Of a stretch of 64,000 nt of DNA, positions 25,983-34,428 are shown piece after piece. How positions within the stretch are numbered: position 1 is the first letter of the stretch; each line of letters begins with the position of its first letter. Location of the stretch: the NCBI GenBank assembly GCA_017451695.1, contig JAFTNW010000037.1, forward strand, positions 1-64,000, written 5' to 3'. Position numbers and translations under genes: made by a program. The notes beneath the pieces were generated by a model that was given only the letters and a program-made list of their open reading frames with translations, made no database searches and had not been told where the DNA came from. Source of the DNA: Bacteroidaceae bacterium (lineage in GTDB: Bacteria > Bacteroidota > Bacteroidia > Bacteroidales > Bacteroidaceae).

Positions 25983-27338
25983 TTATAATTTGTTCATACC
26001 TCTGTTGTATCTCCTGTGCAGCTGCTGCTCGTTGTTGCAGCGCCCGTGGTGGCGGTAGTGCGTTTCGCGCTCTATGCGACAGCGAAGAGCCTCGTCGTAT
26101 TCGCTCCACGATGCTATCCTGCGGCGGGCAATGCCACTATCCATGGCAGCCTTTGCCACCGCTTTGGATACTGCGGACAGCAGGCGGTGGTCGCCCAATT
26201 TAGGCAGAATATATGCCGGGCCGAAGTTAAGGTCGCTACCATAGCTCTTTTTTATATCGTCGGGCACGGGCTCGTGTGCAAGCGCAGCTATTGCCTTTAC
26301 CGCAGCCATCTCCATCTCGCGGTTTATGTTGGTGGCAAGCGTGTCCAGCGCCCCACGGAAAAGGTAGGGGAAGGCAAGCGCATTGTTTATCTGGTTGGGG
26401 GTGTCGGTGCGTCCCGTTGCCATTATTGCATCGGGGCGTGCGGCCATGGCATCGGCATAGCTTATCTCGGGGGTGGGATTGGCAAGGGCAAAAATTATAG
26501 GCATGTCGGCCATGCTGCGTACCATTTCCTTGGTGAGGATGTTGCCCACCGAAAGGCCGATGAACACATCGCTCGCTTTTATGGCATCGGCAAGAGTGTG
26601 CAGCGTGGTGTCGCTGCTGGCAAAGAGTGCCTTTTCGGGCGAGAGAATATCGCGGGCAATGGTAATGACCCCCTTGCTGTCGGTCATTGTAATCTGCTCG
26701 CGCATGAGCCCCAGGCGCACAAGCATCTTGGCGGTGGAAATAGCCGCGGCGCCCGCCCCGCTTATCACCACCTTCAAGCTTTGCAGCTCCTTGTCGGCCA
26801 CCTCGGCAGCGTTCAGCAATGCAGCAGCAATGGTTATCGCAGCCCCGTGCTGGTCGTCGTGCATCACAGGAATATCGAGCAGATTGCGCAGTCTCTCCTC
26901 AATGTAGAAGCACTCCGGTGCCTTTATATCCTCGAGATTTATGCCGCCAAAGGTGGGCGAGATACCCTGCACCGTCTCAATGAACTTGTCGGGGTCCTCC
27001 TCGGCAAGCTCAATGTCGAAAGCATCTACATCGGCATAAATCTTAAAGAGCATGGATTTTCCCTCCATCACAGGCTTGGAACTGAGCGCACCCACGTTGC
27101 CTAGCCCCAGCAACGCACTGCCGTTGGACACCACAGCAATGAGGTTCCCTTTGTTGGTATAACGGTAGGCCTGCCAGCGATCCTTGTTTATGGCGGCTGC
27201 CGGTGCAGCTACCCCCGGGCTGTATGCCAGCGACAACTGCTCGGGCGTGTCATGCGGTTTTGTTGGGGTTATCTCGGTCTTTCCAGGCCTCTCGCCTTCG
27301 TGGTATTCCAAGGCCTTCTCTTCTAATCTCTCGCTCAT
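25983..27338 (-). CDS. maeB: malic enzyme, core domain only
   Basis: A 451-residue NAD(P)-malic enzyme converting malate to pyruvate and CO2. N-terminal malic domain (LSLAYSPGVAAPA, YTNKGNLIAVVSNGSALLGLGNVG, KIYADVDAFDIELAEED, VMHDDQHGAAI) and NAD-binding domain (VVISGAGAAAISTAKMLV, NPTPEISYADA). In Bacteroidales the usual MaeB has about 760 residues with a phosphotransacetylase-like C-terminal half; here the chain ends after WSEYDEALRCRIE plus a basic His/Arg-rich tail. The start is the ATG at 27338; the frame extends two codons to a TTG at 27344. Confidence 0.88.
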   Translation of the reverse strand: MSERLEEKALEYHEGERPGKTEITPTKPHDTPEQLSLAYSPGVAAPAAAINKDRWQAYRYTNKGNLIAVVSNGSALLGLGNVGALSSKPVMEGKSMLFKIYADVDAFDIELAEEDPDKFIETVQGISPTFGGINLEDIKAPECFYIEERLRNLLDIPVMHDDQHGAAITIAAALLNAAEVADKELQSLKVVISGAGAAAISTAKMLVRLGLMREQITMTDSKGVITIARDILSPEKALFASSDTTLHTLADAIKASDVFIGLSVGNILTKEMVRSMADMPIIFALANPTPEISYADAMAARPDAIMATGRTDTPNQINNALAFPYLFRGALDTLATNINREMEMAAVKAIAALAHEPVPDDIKKSYGSDLNFGPAYILPKLGDHRLLSAVSKAVAKAAMDSGIARRRIASWSEYDEALRCRIERETHYRHHGRCNNEQQLHRRYNRGMNKL

Positions 27339-27344
27339 AATCAA

Positions 27345-27652
27345 CCTTTTTCCTAATTAACAACCGAGCAGGGGCAAAGTTTTTTTTCGTGTGTGGAATT
27401 TTTGTGGAAATACACAAAGTGGCTGTTTCAGCAACAGATGTCCGATTTATATAAAACATCGCATACAAATGTTGTGGAGCATATCAAGCATATCTATGAG
27501 GATGGTGAATCGGCGGGGAGGCAAAGGTTATGACAAATAAATATTGGGCTTGCTTATGAATGGTTGCTTTTTATGGATATGACGGCAAAAAGGTTCCTTG
27601 TGTTACAAATGCAGCTGTTTCCCTTGCTTTTTGTTTTTACAACGGCTCTTTT
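27345..27652. other. gene-free divergent intergenic region
   Basis: Lies between the malic enzyme (minus) and nitroreductase (plus) genes. Apart from A/T-rich sequence and possible control sites I see no coding frame, RNA gene or repeat. Confidence 0.55.
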
Positions 27653-27683
27653 TTTGGTGTTTAAGCAGATTATTATATCTTCG
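27653..27683 (+). promoter_or_regulatory. promoter of the nitroreductase operon
   Basis: TTTG at 27653-27656, a 19-bp spacer and TATCTTCG at 27676-27683, about 25 bases ahead of the start codon at 27708. Confidence 0.7.
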
Positions 27684-27707
27684 CATATTGAAAAATGATA
27701 ATGACTT

Positions 27708-28247
27708 ATGAATAACTATTTCGATATATTGAAGAACAGGCGCAGTTGTCGCCTTTTCACAGACGAGCCTGTGGATAAAGAGGCGGTGTGCAACCTTATG
27801 CGTGCGGCTCTGATGTCGCCCTCGGGGCACAGGTACAACCCGTGGGAATTTGTGCTTGTCGAGGACAAGGAGGTGCTCAAGGCGCTGTCGGTGTGCAAGG
27901 CACAGGGTGCGGCTCTCTTGGAGGGTGCGGCCATGGCGATAGTGGTTCTGGGCGATACAACCAAAACCGATGTGTGGATTGAGGATTGCTCGGTGGCCAC
28001 CATTATCATTCAGCTTGCAGCGCAGTCTATGGGGCTGGGTTCTTGCTGGGTGCAGATGCGTTGCCGCAAGAGTGCCGATGGCGCATGGGCCGAGGATAAT
28101 GTAAGGCGTTTGTTGGATATTCCCTCGCACTACGCGGTGTTGTCGGTGGTGGCAGTGGGGCACAAGGCACGCGAGGCCAAGCCCTTTGACGAGGAGAAGA
28201 TGCAGTGGGAGAAGGTACACATTGGAAAATTCGGTGGACAGGAGTAG
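27708..28247 (+). CDS. nitroreductase family flavoprotein
   Basis: A 179-residue FMN-binding nitroreductase-fold protein: N-terminal NRRSCRLFTDEPVDKEAVCNLMRAALMSPSGHRYNPWEFVLVED, then the central IIIQLAAQSMGLGSCWVQM and C-terminal VLSVVAVGHKA. Such enzymes reduce quinones, nitro compounds or flavins with NAD(P)H; the natural substrate is unknown. First gene of a run to 31966. The next gene overlaps its 3' end. Confidence 0.9.
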   Translation: MNNYFDILKNRRSCRLFTDEPVDKEAVCNLMRAALMSPSGHRYNPWEFVLVEDKEVLKALSVCKAQGAALLEGAAMAIVVLGDTTKTDVWIEDCSVATIIIQLAAQSMGLGSCWVQMRCRKSADGAWAEDNVRRLLDIPSHYAVLSVVAVGHKAREAKPFDEEKMQWEKVHIGKFGGQE

Positions 28248-29028
28248 TGTGGTGCTTGTGGGGGCAGGCAATCTTGCCACCTCGCTTGGCGTGGCCCTTG
28301 CTGCGGCGGGGGCACCGCCTGTGGCGGTGTGGAGCCGCACTGCGGAATCGGCCGAGGCTCTTGCCGCAAGGGTGGGGTGCCCTGCCTGTTGCAATATAAA
28401 CGAATTGCCCGCGGCCGATATATTCATAATATCGGTTGCCGATGATGCTTTGCCAGCTGTTGCCCGCGAAGTTGCGGCTTGTTTTCCCGCGGCTGTGATT
28501 GCCCACACGGCGGGCAGTGTGCCTATGGATATTTTGCGCTCTGCCGGTGCCGGCCGTTATGGTGTTTTCTACCCCATGCAGACATTCAGCAAGCAACGCG
28601 TTGTGCCGTTCGATAATATCTCCGTTTTTGTGGAGGGGTGCTGCCCGCAGGTGGCTGCTTTGCTTGCGGGGGTGGCATCAATGCTCACCGATAAGGTGGT
28701 GCATGCCACAAGCGAGCAGAGGCGTTTTTTGCACATAGCCGCGGTGTTTGCCTGTAATTTTGCCAATGCGGCGTATGGCATGGCTGCCAAGCTGTTGGAG
28801 GCCAACGGCCTCTCCTTTGATGCCATGCTGCCGTTGGTGGATGAAACGGCGGCCAAGGTTCACACCCTGCACCCGCGCGATGCGCAGACGGGCCCTGCAC
28901 GCAGGGGCGATGTTGCTGTGATGAACGCTCACAAGGCTATGCTCGATGGGCCGTTGAAGGATATTTATACCATGCTTAGCGACTACATTACCGCCGAGGC
29001 AGCACGCGACAATAATGAAAAACAATAA
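28234..29028 (+). CDS. Rossmann-like/DUF2520 dehydrogenase
   Basis: About 264 residues with an N-terminal NAD(P)-binding motif (VVLVGAGNLATSLGVALAAAG), a ketopantoate-reductase/P5CR-like middle (IFIISVADDALPAVAREV, IAHTAGSVPMDIL, YPMQTFSK) and the helical DUF2520 C-terminal domain (RRFLHIAAVFACNFANAAYGMAAKLL, LHPRDAQTGPARRGD). It is a predicted oxidoreductase of unknown substrate. There is no ATG: the GTG at 28234 is used, with TTG at 28222 as an alternative; both overlap the nitroreductase end. Confidence 0.8.
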   Translation: MDRSSVVLVGAGNLATSLGVALAAAGAPPVAVWSRTAESAEALAARVGCPACCNINELPAADIFIISVADDALPAVAREVAACFPAAVIAHTAGSVPMDILRSAGAGRYGVFYPMQTFSKQRVVPFDNISVFVEGCCPQVAALLAGVASMLTDKVVHATSEQRRFLHIAAVFACNFANAAYGMAAKLLEANGLSFDAMLPLVDETAAKVHTLHPRDAQTGPARRGDVAVMNAHKAMLDGPLKDIYTMLSDYITAEAARDNNEKQ

Positions 29029-29040
29029 AATATTACCATA

Positions 29041-29559
29041 ATGATAAACTACGATTTGACAAAGATAAAAGGGTTGGTTTTTGATGTGGATGGCGTGTTG
29101 AGCCGCGAAACAATAACCATGTACCCGGGTGGTGAGCCCATGCGCACCGTGAATATAAAGGATGGTTACGCACTGCAGCTTGCCGTGAAGGCTGGCTACC
29201 ATGTAGCCATAATTACAGGTGCCCGCACCGAGGCTGTGAAGGTGCGCTACAACGGCTTGGGCATTACCGATGTATATTTGGGTGCAGCCATTAAGAAGGA
29301 TTGCTTCGAGGAGCTTATGACAATGTACGATATGAAACCCGAGGAGATTCTATACATGGGCGACGATATCCCCGACTACGAGGTGATGAAGATGTGCGGC
29401 CTTCCCTGTTGTCCAGCCGATGCGGCAGTGGAGATAAAAGAGATTTCACGCTACATTTCGCCTGTGCGCGGTGGTGAGGGCTGCGGCCGTGATGTGATAG
29501 AGCAGGTGATGCGTGCGCAGGGCAAGTGGATGGATGAGTCTAACGCTTTTGGTTGGTGA
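29041..29559 (+). CDS. KdsC-type HAD phosphatase
   Basis: A 172-residue C0-type HAD phosphatase: FDVDGVL (nucleophile and acid aspartates), ITGARTEAV, and [10 protein letters not shown] as the final motif, with the KdsC signature RDGYAL-like segment [15 protein letters not shown]. The family removes phosphate from KDO-8-phosphate in lipopolysaccharide inner-core synthesis. Other KDO genes are not adjacent. It is followed after four bases by maf. Confidence 0.85.
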   Translation: MINYDLTKIKGLVFDVDGVLSRETITMYPGGEPMRTVNIKDGYALQLAVKAGYHVAIITGARTEAVKVRYNGLGITDVYLGAAIKKDCFEELMTMYDMKPEEILYMGDDIPDYEVMKMCGLPCCPADAAVEIKEISRYISPVRGGEGCGRDVIEQVMRAQGKWMDESNAFGW

Positions 29560-29563
29560 TGCC

Positions 29564-30148
29564 ATGCTCGATAATATTAAAAAGTATAAGGTAATCCTTG
29601 CTTCGGCATCGCCCCGCCGCCGCGAACTGCTTGCGGGGCTTGATATTCCCTACGAGGTACGCACGTTGCCCGATGTGGATGAGTCGTTCCCGCCCACGTT
29701 GCAGGGTGGCGATATCCCGCTTTATATATGCGGGAAAAAGGCCGATGCTTATCGCTCCTTGATGGCCGACGATGAGCTTGTGATTACGGCCGACACTATT
29801 GTGTGGCTCGATGGCGAGCCTCTTGGCAAGCCTGCCGATGAGGCCGATGCCCGTCGCATGCTGAATTTCATGTCGGGCAAAACCCATTCGGTGTTCACAG
29901 GTGTTACTATTACCACACGGGATGTTCGGCGCAGTTTTGTGGCCTGTTCGCAGGTTACTTTTGCCACCCTAACTGCCGACGAGATAGATTACTACATTGC
30001 AAAATACCGCCCCATGGACAAGGCGGGCTCGTATGGCGTGCAGGAGTGGATAGGATACATTGGAATATCTTCTATTGATGGTTCATATTTCAATGTGATG
30101 GGCCTTCCCGTGCAAAGGCTTTATAACGAACTTAAACAGATACCGTAG
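29564..30148 (+). CDS. maf: Maf family nucleotide pyrophosphatase
   Basis: A 194-residue protein with the Maf signature ILASASPRRRELLAGLDIPYEV near the N terminus, TADTIVWLDGEPLGKP, and the C-terminal DKAGSYGVQEW and FNVMGLP. It hydrolyses non-canonical or dTTP/UTP-type nucleotides. The ATG at 29564 is four bases after the KdsC stop; an upstream in-frame ATG at 29513 lies within the previous gene and is rejected. Confidence 0.93.
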   Translation: MLDNIKKYKVILASASPRRRELLAGLDIPYEVRTLPDVDESFPPTLQGGDIPLYICGKKADAYRSLMADDELVITADTIVWLDGEPLGKPADEADARRMLNFMSGKTHSVFTGVTITTRDVRRSFVACSQVTFATLTADEIDYYIAKYRPMDKAGSYGVQEWIGYIGISSIDGSYFNVMGLPVQRLYNELKQIP

Positions 30149-30151
30149 AAT

Positions 30152-31075
30152 ATGAAAATAGCCGATTCTCTCTTATCTCTCATAGGAAGTACGCCGCTGC
30201 TTCGCCTCTCGCGCTATGCCGCGGCGACAGGCTTGCCCGCTGCTCCTGTGGCAAAGATAGAGTATTTTAATCCCGGCAGCAGTGTGAAGGACCGCACGGC
30301 TCTTTCCATGATAAACGATGCCGAGGCACGCGGTCTTTTGAGCGCTGGGGCTACCATAATAGAGCCCACCAGCGGAAACACCGGCGTGGGGCTTGCCCTT
30401 GTGGCGGCCGTGAGGGGGTATAAGCTCATACTCACAATGCCTGACACCATGAGTGCCGAGCGCATGAATCTGCTGCGTGCGTATGGTGCGCAGCTAGTTC
30501 TCACTCCGGGTAGCGAGGGTATGGCAGGGGCCATTGCCAAGGCCGAGGAGTTGCGTGCTGCCACTCCGGGCAGTATTATTCTGCAACAGTTTGAGAACGA
30601 GGCCAACCCTGCGGCCCACATAAGCACAGCCGACGAGATTTGGCGCGACACCGATGGCAAGGTGGATATTTTTGTGGCAGGTGTGGGCACCGGTGGCACA
30701 ATAACAGGTACGGCACGCCGATTGCGCGAGCATAACCCGGCAATAAAGGTGGTGGGCGTGGAGCCTGCATCGTCTCCTGTGCTCAATGGTGGCGAGAAGG
30801 GTGCTCACAAACTGCAAGGCATTGGCGCGGGCTTTGTCCCTGCTATTTACGATGCCATGGTGGTGGATGAGGTGATTCCTGTTGCAAACGAGGATGCCAT
30901 GGCCACTGCCCGCGCGCTTGTGCGCACCGAGGGGCTGCTCGTCGGCTTTTCGTCGGGCGCGGCATTGTGGGCTGCGGCTGCACTTTTGCAACGCCCTGAA
31001 TATAGAGATAAAAATATTGTGGTATTGCTGCCCGATTGCGGCGAGCGTTACCTCTCAACCGATTTATTCCGATAA
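30152..31075 (+). CDS. cysK: cysteine synthase
   Basis: A 307-residue O-acetylserine sulfhydrylase: PLP lysine K46 in [26 protein letters not shown] and the C-terminal [10 protein letters not shown]. It joins sulfide to O-acetylserine to make cysteine. It begins three bases after maf, and serine acetyltransferase follows after nine bases, so both cysteine-synthesis steps are co-transcribed. Confidence 0.93.
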   Translation: MKIADSLLSLIGSTPLLRLSRYAAATGLPAAPVAKIEYFNPGSSVKDRTALSMINDAEARGLLSAGATIIEPTSGNTGVGLALVAAVRGYKLILTMPDTMSAERMNLLRAYGAQLVLTPGSEGMAGAIAKAEELRAATPGSIILQQFENEANPAAHISTADEIWRDTDGKVDIFVAGVGTGGTITGTARRLREHNPAIKVVGVEPASSPVLNGGEKGAHKLQGIGAGFVPAIYDAMVVDEVIPVANEDAMATARALVRTEGLLVGFSSGAALWAAAALLQRPEYRDKNIVVLLPDCGERYLSTDLFR

Positions 31076-31084
31076 GATGTTACT

Positions 31085-31966
31085 ATGAAAGAAAAAACTA
31101 TAGCCGATGTGTTCTCGCATACGATAGACGATTTATTGAACAGCTGCGGTTCCCAAGATATGTTCCACCATCGTCGCGACGGCGAGCCCATGCCCTCGTG
31201 GCGCGTGCTGTCCGAAGCGGTGGGTATTGTACGTGCCATACTTTTCCCCGGTTACTTTGGCGACTCGGTGCAGGAGCATCACACCCTTGCATATAAAACC
31301 GGTATGAACATAGACCGCCTGTATAAAATATTGTGCGAGCAGATTTGTGCGGGAATATGTTACAGCAACAGCTGTACCGATATTGCTGTAGCTACGGCAT
31401 CGGCACGGCAAATGGCTCTCTCGTTCATCGAGTATCTGCCCACGCTGCGTGCAGCCCTTGCAAAGGATGTGGAGGCTACATACAACGGCGACCCTGCCGC
31501 CACGGGCTTTGGCGAGGTAATCAGTTGCTACCCCAGCATAAAAGCTGTGAGCAACTACCGCATGGCGCACCGCTTGTTGGAATTGGGCGTGCCACTTATC
31601 CCCCGTATCATCACCGAGATTGCACATAGCGAAACGGGTATAGATATCCACCCGGGTGCGCAGATAGGCGACTATTTTACAATAGACCACGGCACGGGTA
31701 TCGTAATAGGCGAAACCTGTATCATTGGCAATAATGTAAAACTTTATCAGGGTGTTACGTTGGGCGCCAAGAGCTTCCCGCTCGACGAGAACGGCAACCC
31801 CATAAAGGGTATTCCACGCCACCCGATATTGGAGGATAATGTAATTGTATATAGCAACGCCACTATTCTTGGGCGCGTTACAGTGGGCCGCGATGCGGTT
31901 ATAGGTGGTAATATTTGGGTTACCGAGGATGTTCCCGCAGGGGCACACATTGTGCAAAGAAAATAA
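31085..31966 (+). CDS. cysE: serine O-acetyltransferase
   Basis: A 293-residue enzyme with an alpha-helical N-terminal domain and a left-handed beta-helix (HPGAQIGDYFTIDHGTGIVIGETCIIGNNVKLYQGVTLGAKS.., then NVIVYSNATILGRVTVGRDAVIGG). The H-G-T-G block holds the catalytic histidine region. It makes O-acetylserine for CysK, encoded directly upstream. Its stop is followed by a strong hairpin (31979-32023). Confidence 0.93.
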   Translation: MKEKTIADVFSHTIDDLLNSCGSQDMFHHRRDGEPMPSWRVLSEAVGIVRAILFPGYFGDSVQEHHTLAYKTGMNIDRLYKILCEQICAGICYSNSCTDIAVATASARQMALSFIEYLPTLRAALAKDVEATYNGDPAATGFGEVISCYPSIKAVSNYRMAHRLLELGVPLIPRIITEIAHSETGIDIHPGAQIGDYFTIDHGTGIVIGETCIIGNNVKLYQGVTLGAKSFPLDENGNPIKGIPRHPILEDNVIVYSNATILGRVTVGRDAVIGGNIWVTEDVPAGAHIVQRK

Positions 31967-31978
31967 CCCTTGAAATTT

Positions 31979-32023
31979 ATTTGCACACTTTTTTCATCAT
32001 TATACCGAAAAAAGTGTGCAAAT
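31979..32023. terminator. hairpin terminator after cysE
   Basis: A perfect 17-bp stem (31979-31995 with 32007-32023, ATTTGCACAC and complement) with an 11-base loop. The arms include six-base T and A runs, so it may work as a terminator in either direction; on the plus strand the T run lies inside the left arm, which is less typical. Confidence 0.65.
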
Positions 32024-32026
32024 GTT

Positions 32027-32056
32027 TATGAAGTATTCTAAAAATTACTATCTTCG
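32027..32056 (+). promoter_or_regulatory. promoter of the his operon
   Basis: TATCTTCG at 32049-32056 with TATG at 32027-32030 as a weak -33 element (18-bp spacer). It gives a transcript that starts about 75-80 bases ahead of the leader peptide. Confidence 0.5.
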
Positions 32057-32137
32057 CGATGTGAAAAACGCAAAATAGGTTGCAAAATGTGAGCAACGGG
32101 CGTTGTCAGGGTAACAAAATAAAATAATATATAGAAA

Positions 32138-32197
32138 ATGTTTGTGCAAAACGTATATCACCACCATCACCGCCTATCTCAAAAAAGAGTTGGGTAA
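32138..32197 (+). CDS. hisL: histidine operon leader peptide
   Basis: A 19-codon frame, MFVQNVYHHHHRLSQKRVG, with four consecutive histidine codons (CAC CAC CAT CAC, 32159-32170) and a TAA at 32195-32197. It lies between a promoter and a terminator ahead of hisG, the classical plan of amino-acid-sensing attenuation. Stalling at the His codons when charged histidyl-tRNA is scarce should favour the antiterminator. Too short for most gene finders. Confidence 0.9.
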   Translation: MFVQNVYHHHHRLSQKRVG

Positions 32198-32264
32198 GTG
32201 GGGTGTTCCCGTTTTGCGAACGCTGTAATCTATGAGCTTACCTGTAAATGGTGGGCTCTTTTTT
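32146..32264 (+). promoter_or_regulatory. his attenuator: competing RNA stems
   Basis: Segment 1 (32146-32153, GCAAAACG) is complementary to 32210-32217 (CGTTTTGC). The antiterminator would pair GGGTAAG (32192-32198, spanning the leader stop) with CTTACCT (32237-32243). The terminator pairs 32234-32242 with 32250-32258 (two G-U pairs) and is followed by T6 at 32259-32264. A ribosome stalled on the His codons leaves 32192-32198 free to pair, which blocks the terminator; a ribosome at the stop codon covers it and lets the terminator form. Confidence 0.8.
32234..32264 (+). terminator. intrinsic terminator of the his leader
   Basis: A 9-bp stem (GAGCTTACC with GGTGGGCTC, two G-U pairs) with a seven-base loop and T6. 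It lies 30 bases before hisG, so it regulates the operon and does not end an upstream one. Confidence 0.85.
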
Positions 32265-32294
32265 GTTTTTTTGAAACAATAAAACTATAATGAT

Positions 32295-33146
32295 ATGCTG
32301 AGAATTGCTGTACAGACTAAAGGACGCTTGAACGAGCAGAGCATGCAGTTGCTGCGCGATGCGGGCGTTACCATTAAAGAGGAAAAGAGAAAATTTTTGA
32401 TGCGTGCATCGGACTTCCCCGTGGAGATTCTCTTTTTGCGCGACGATGATATCCCGCAAACGGTATCTATGGGTGCTGCCGATTTGGGTATTGTGGGTTA
32501 CAACGAGGTGGCTGAGCGTGGCTATGATGTAGATATCCTGCAAAAACTTGGGTTTGGCGGTTGCCGTATCTCGCTTGCCATTCCCAAGGCCGATACTTAT
32601 GAGGGGCTTGGCTATTTCAATGGCAAGCGCATTGCCACATCGTACCCCAATGTGCTCACAAAGTATTTTGATGAGAATGGTATAAAGGCCGAAATCCACA
32701 CCATTACAGGCTCGGTGGAGATTGCTCCCGCAGCGGGGCTTGCCGATGCTATTTTCGATATTGTGTCGTCGGGCGGTACGCTCATAACAAACGGTCTTGT
32801 GGAGGTGGAGCAGGTGCTTCACTCCGAGGCGGTGCTCATCGGTACTCCGGGATTGAGCGAGGAGAAGATGGCCATTGCACGCCAGCTGATGTCGCGCTTT
32901 GAATCGGTGCTTAAAGGTGCGGGTAAAAAGTACCTCTTACTGAATATTCCCACCGCGGCACTCGACGAGGCTGTGAAGATTCTCCCCGCCATGCGCAGCC
33001 CCACGGTGATTCCCCTTGCGCAGAAGGATTGGTGCTCGTTGCAGACGGTGGTGGATGAAAAGCAGCTGTGGAGTGTGATAGAGCAGTTGAAGGCTATTGG
33101 TGCCGAGGATATTTTGGTATTGGCCCTTGAAAAGATTGTATTATGA
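32295..33146 (+). CDS. hisG: ATP phosphoribosyltransferase
   Basis: A 283-residue long-form enzyme with its own C-terminal regulatory domain (PRPP + ATP to phosphoribosyl-ATP, first step of histidine synthesis). Family blocks: MLRIAVQTKGRLNEQSMQLL, GAADLGIVGYNEV, RIATSYPNV, GSVEIAPAAGLADAIFDIVSSGGTL. No HisZ is needed. First gene of the his operon, expressed through the upstream attenuator. Confidence 0.96.
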   Translation: MLRIAVQTKGRLNEQSMQLLRDAGVTIKEEKRKFLMRASDFPVEILFLRDDDIPQTVSMGAADLGIVGYNEVAERGYDVDILQKLGFGGCRISLAIPKADTYEGLGYFNGKRIATSYPNVLTKYFDENGIKAEIHTITGSVEIAPAAGLADAIFDIVSSGGTLITNGLVEVEQVLHSEAVLIGTPGLSEEKMAIARQLMSRFESVLKGAGKKYLLLNIPTAALDEAVKILPAMRSPTVIPLAQKDWCSLQTVVDEKQLWSVIEQLKAIGAEDILVLALEKIVL

Positions 33147-34426
33147 TAAAGCGATATATAAATCCCGCCCGCAGTGAGTGGGGCGCATTGTGCGAGCGCG
33201 TGGTTACCGACGATGCGGTTATTGCAGCACGTGTAGATGCCATAATAGAGCGTGTGAGGCGCGATGGCGACAATGCCGTGCGTGAGCTGGCTCGTGAAAT
33301 AGATGGTGTGGAGCTTGCTGCCATTGAGGTGAGCGAGGAGGAGAAACGCGAGGCGTTTGCTCTTGTGCCGCAGGAGTTGAAGGATGCCATTGCAAAGGCT
33401 GCCCGCAACATCACCCGTTTTCACATGGCACAGCGTTTCAATGATATCGAGGTGTTTACATCGCCCGGGGTTAAATGTGTGCAGCGTGCTGTACCTATTC
33501 AAAAAGTGGGGCTATATGTGCCGGGCGGCACAGCACCCCTCTTCTCCACGGTGCTCATGCTTGCCATTCCCGCAAAGGTGGCGGGTTGCAAGGAGATTGT
33601 GCTCTGCACTCCTGTAAACAAGGAGGGCAAGGTGGCCCCTGCGGTGCTGTCTGCCGCTATGGTTTGCGGTGTAGATAGAATATTCAAGGTGGGTGGTGCG
33701 CAGGCTGTGGCCGCTATGGCATACGGCACGGAGAGTATTCCCGCAGTAGATAAAATATTCGGGCCGGGCAACCGCTATGTTACAAAAGCCAAGGAGCGCG
33801 TTACAAACAGAGTGTCGATAGATATGCCCGCAGGCCCGTCGGAGGTGCTTGTTATGGCCGATGATACCGCATGCCCCGCATTTGTGGCAAGCGACCTTCT
33901 TTCGCAAGCCGAGCATGGTACCGATTCGCAGGCGATATTGGTGTGTGGCAGCACTGCCATTGCCGATGCCGTGGATGCCTGTGTGGCCGAGCAACTTGCC
34001 AAACTGCCTCGCAAGGAACTTGCCGCAAAGGCTTTGGAGAACAGCCGCACGATAGTTCTTACCACTGTGGAGGAGCAGATTGCTTTTGTAAACAGCTATG
34101 CTCCCGAGCATTTGATTATATCCATGGAGAACCCTTGGGGTGTTGCCGATGGTATTACTGCCGCAGGCAGTGTGTTCATAGGCAACTACTCGCCCGAGAG
34201 TGCCGGCGACTATGCATCGGGTACCAATCACACACTGCCCACAAGCGGCTGGGCTCGTTCTTGCAGCGGTGTGAATCTCGATAGTTTTGTGCGCAAGATA
34301 ACATATCAGGAACTTACAAAGGAGGGCATAAACGAACTTGGCGATACCATAGTTGCAATGGCAAAGGCCGAAGGCCTCGATGCTCACGCTGCGGCCGCTC
34401 TCTTGCGTATGGGAAAGGAGATTTGA
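33143..34426 (+). CDS. hisD: histidinol dehydrogenase
   Basis: A 427-residue enzyme oxidising histidinol to histidine (last two steps). It shows GLYVPGGTAPLFSTVLMLAIPAKVAGC, GPGNRYVTKAKERV, DMPAGPSEVLVMAD, SQAEHGTDSQ and the metal/catalytic NHTLPTSGWARSCSGVN. Its start overlaps the hisG stop by four bases. Confidence 0.96.
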   Translation: MIKRYINPARSEWGALCERVVTDDAVIAARVDAIIERVRRDGDNAVRELAREIDGVELAAIEVSEEEKREAFALVPQELKDAIAKAARNITRFHMAQRFNDIEVFTSPGVKCVQRAVPIQKVGLYVPGGTAPLFSTVLMLAIPAKVAGCKEIVLCTPVNKEGKVAPAVLSAAMVCGVDRIFKVGGAQAVAAMAYGTESIPAVDKIFGPGNRYVTKAKERVTNRVSIDMPAGPSEVLVMADDTACPAFVASDLLSQAEHGTDSQAILVCGSTAIADAVDACVAEQLAKLPRKELAAKALENSRTIVLTTVEEQIAFVNSYAPEHLIISMENPWGVADGITAAGSVFIGNYSPESAGDYASGTNHTLPTSGWARSCSGVNLDSFVRKITYQELTKEGINELGDTIVAMAKAEGLDAHAAAALLRMGKEI

Positions 34427-34428
34427 TT

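Noticed and set aside
25873..26109. Minus-strand frame bridging the malic enzyme end and the small acidic gene, considered as a missing PTA remnant
   Set aside because: The translation is Arg/Glu-rich with no PTA-like motif; it overlaps both neighbours in a different frame.
26016..27104. 362-codon plus-strand frame opposite the malic enzyme
   Set aside because: The translation is His/Cys-rich without motifs and lies wholly opposite a well-conserved enzyme.
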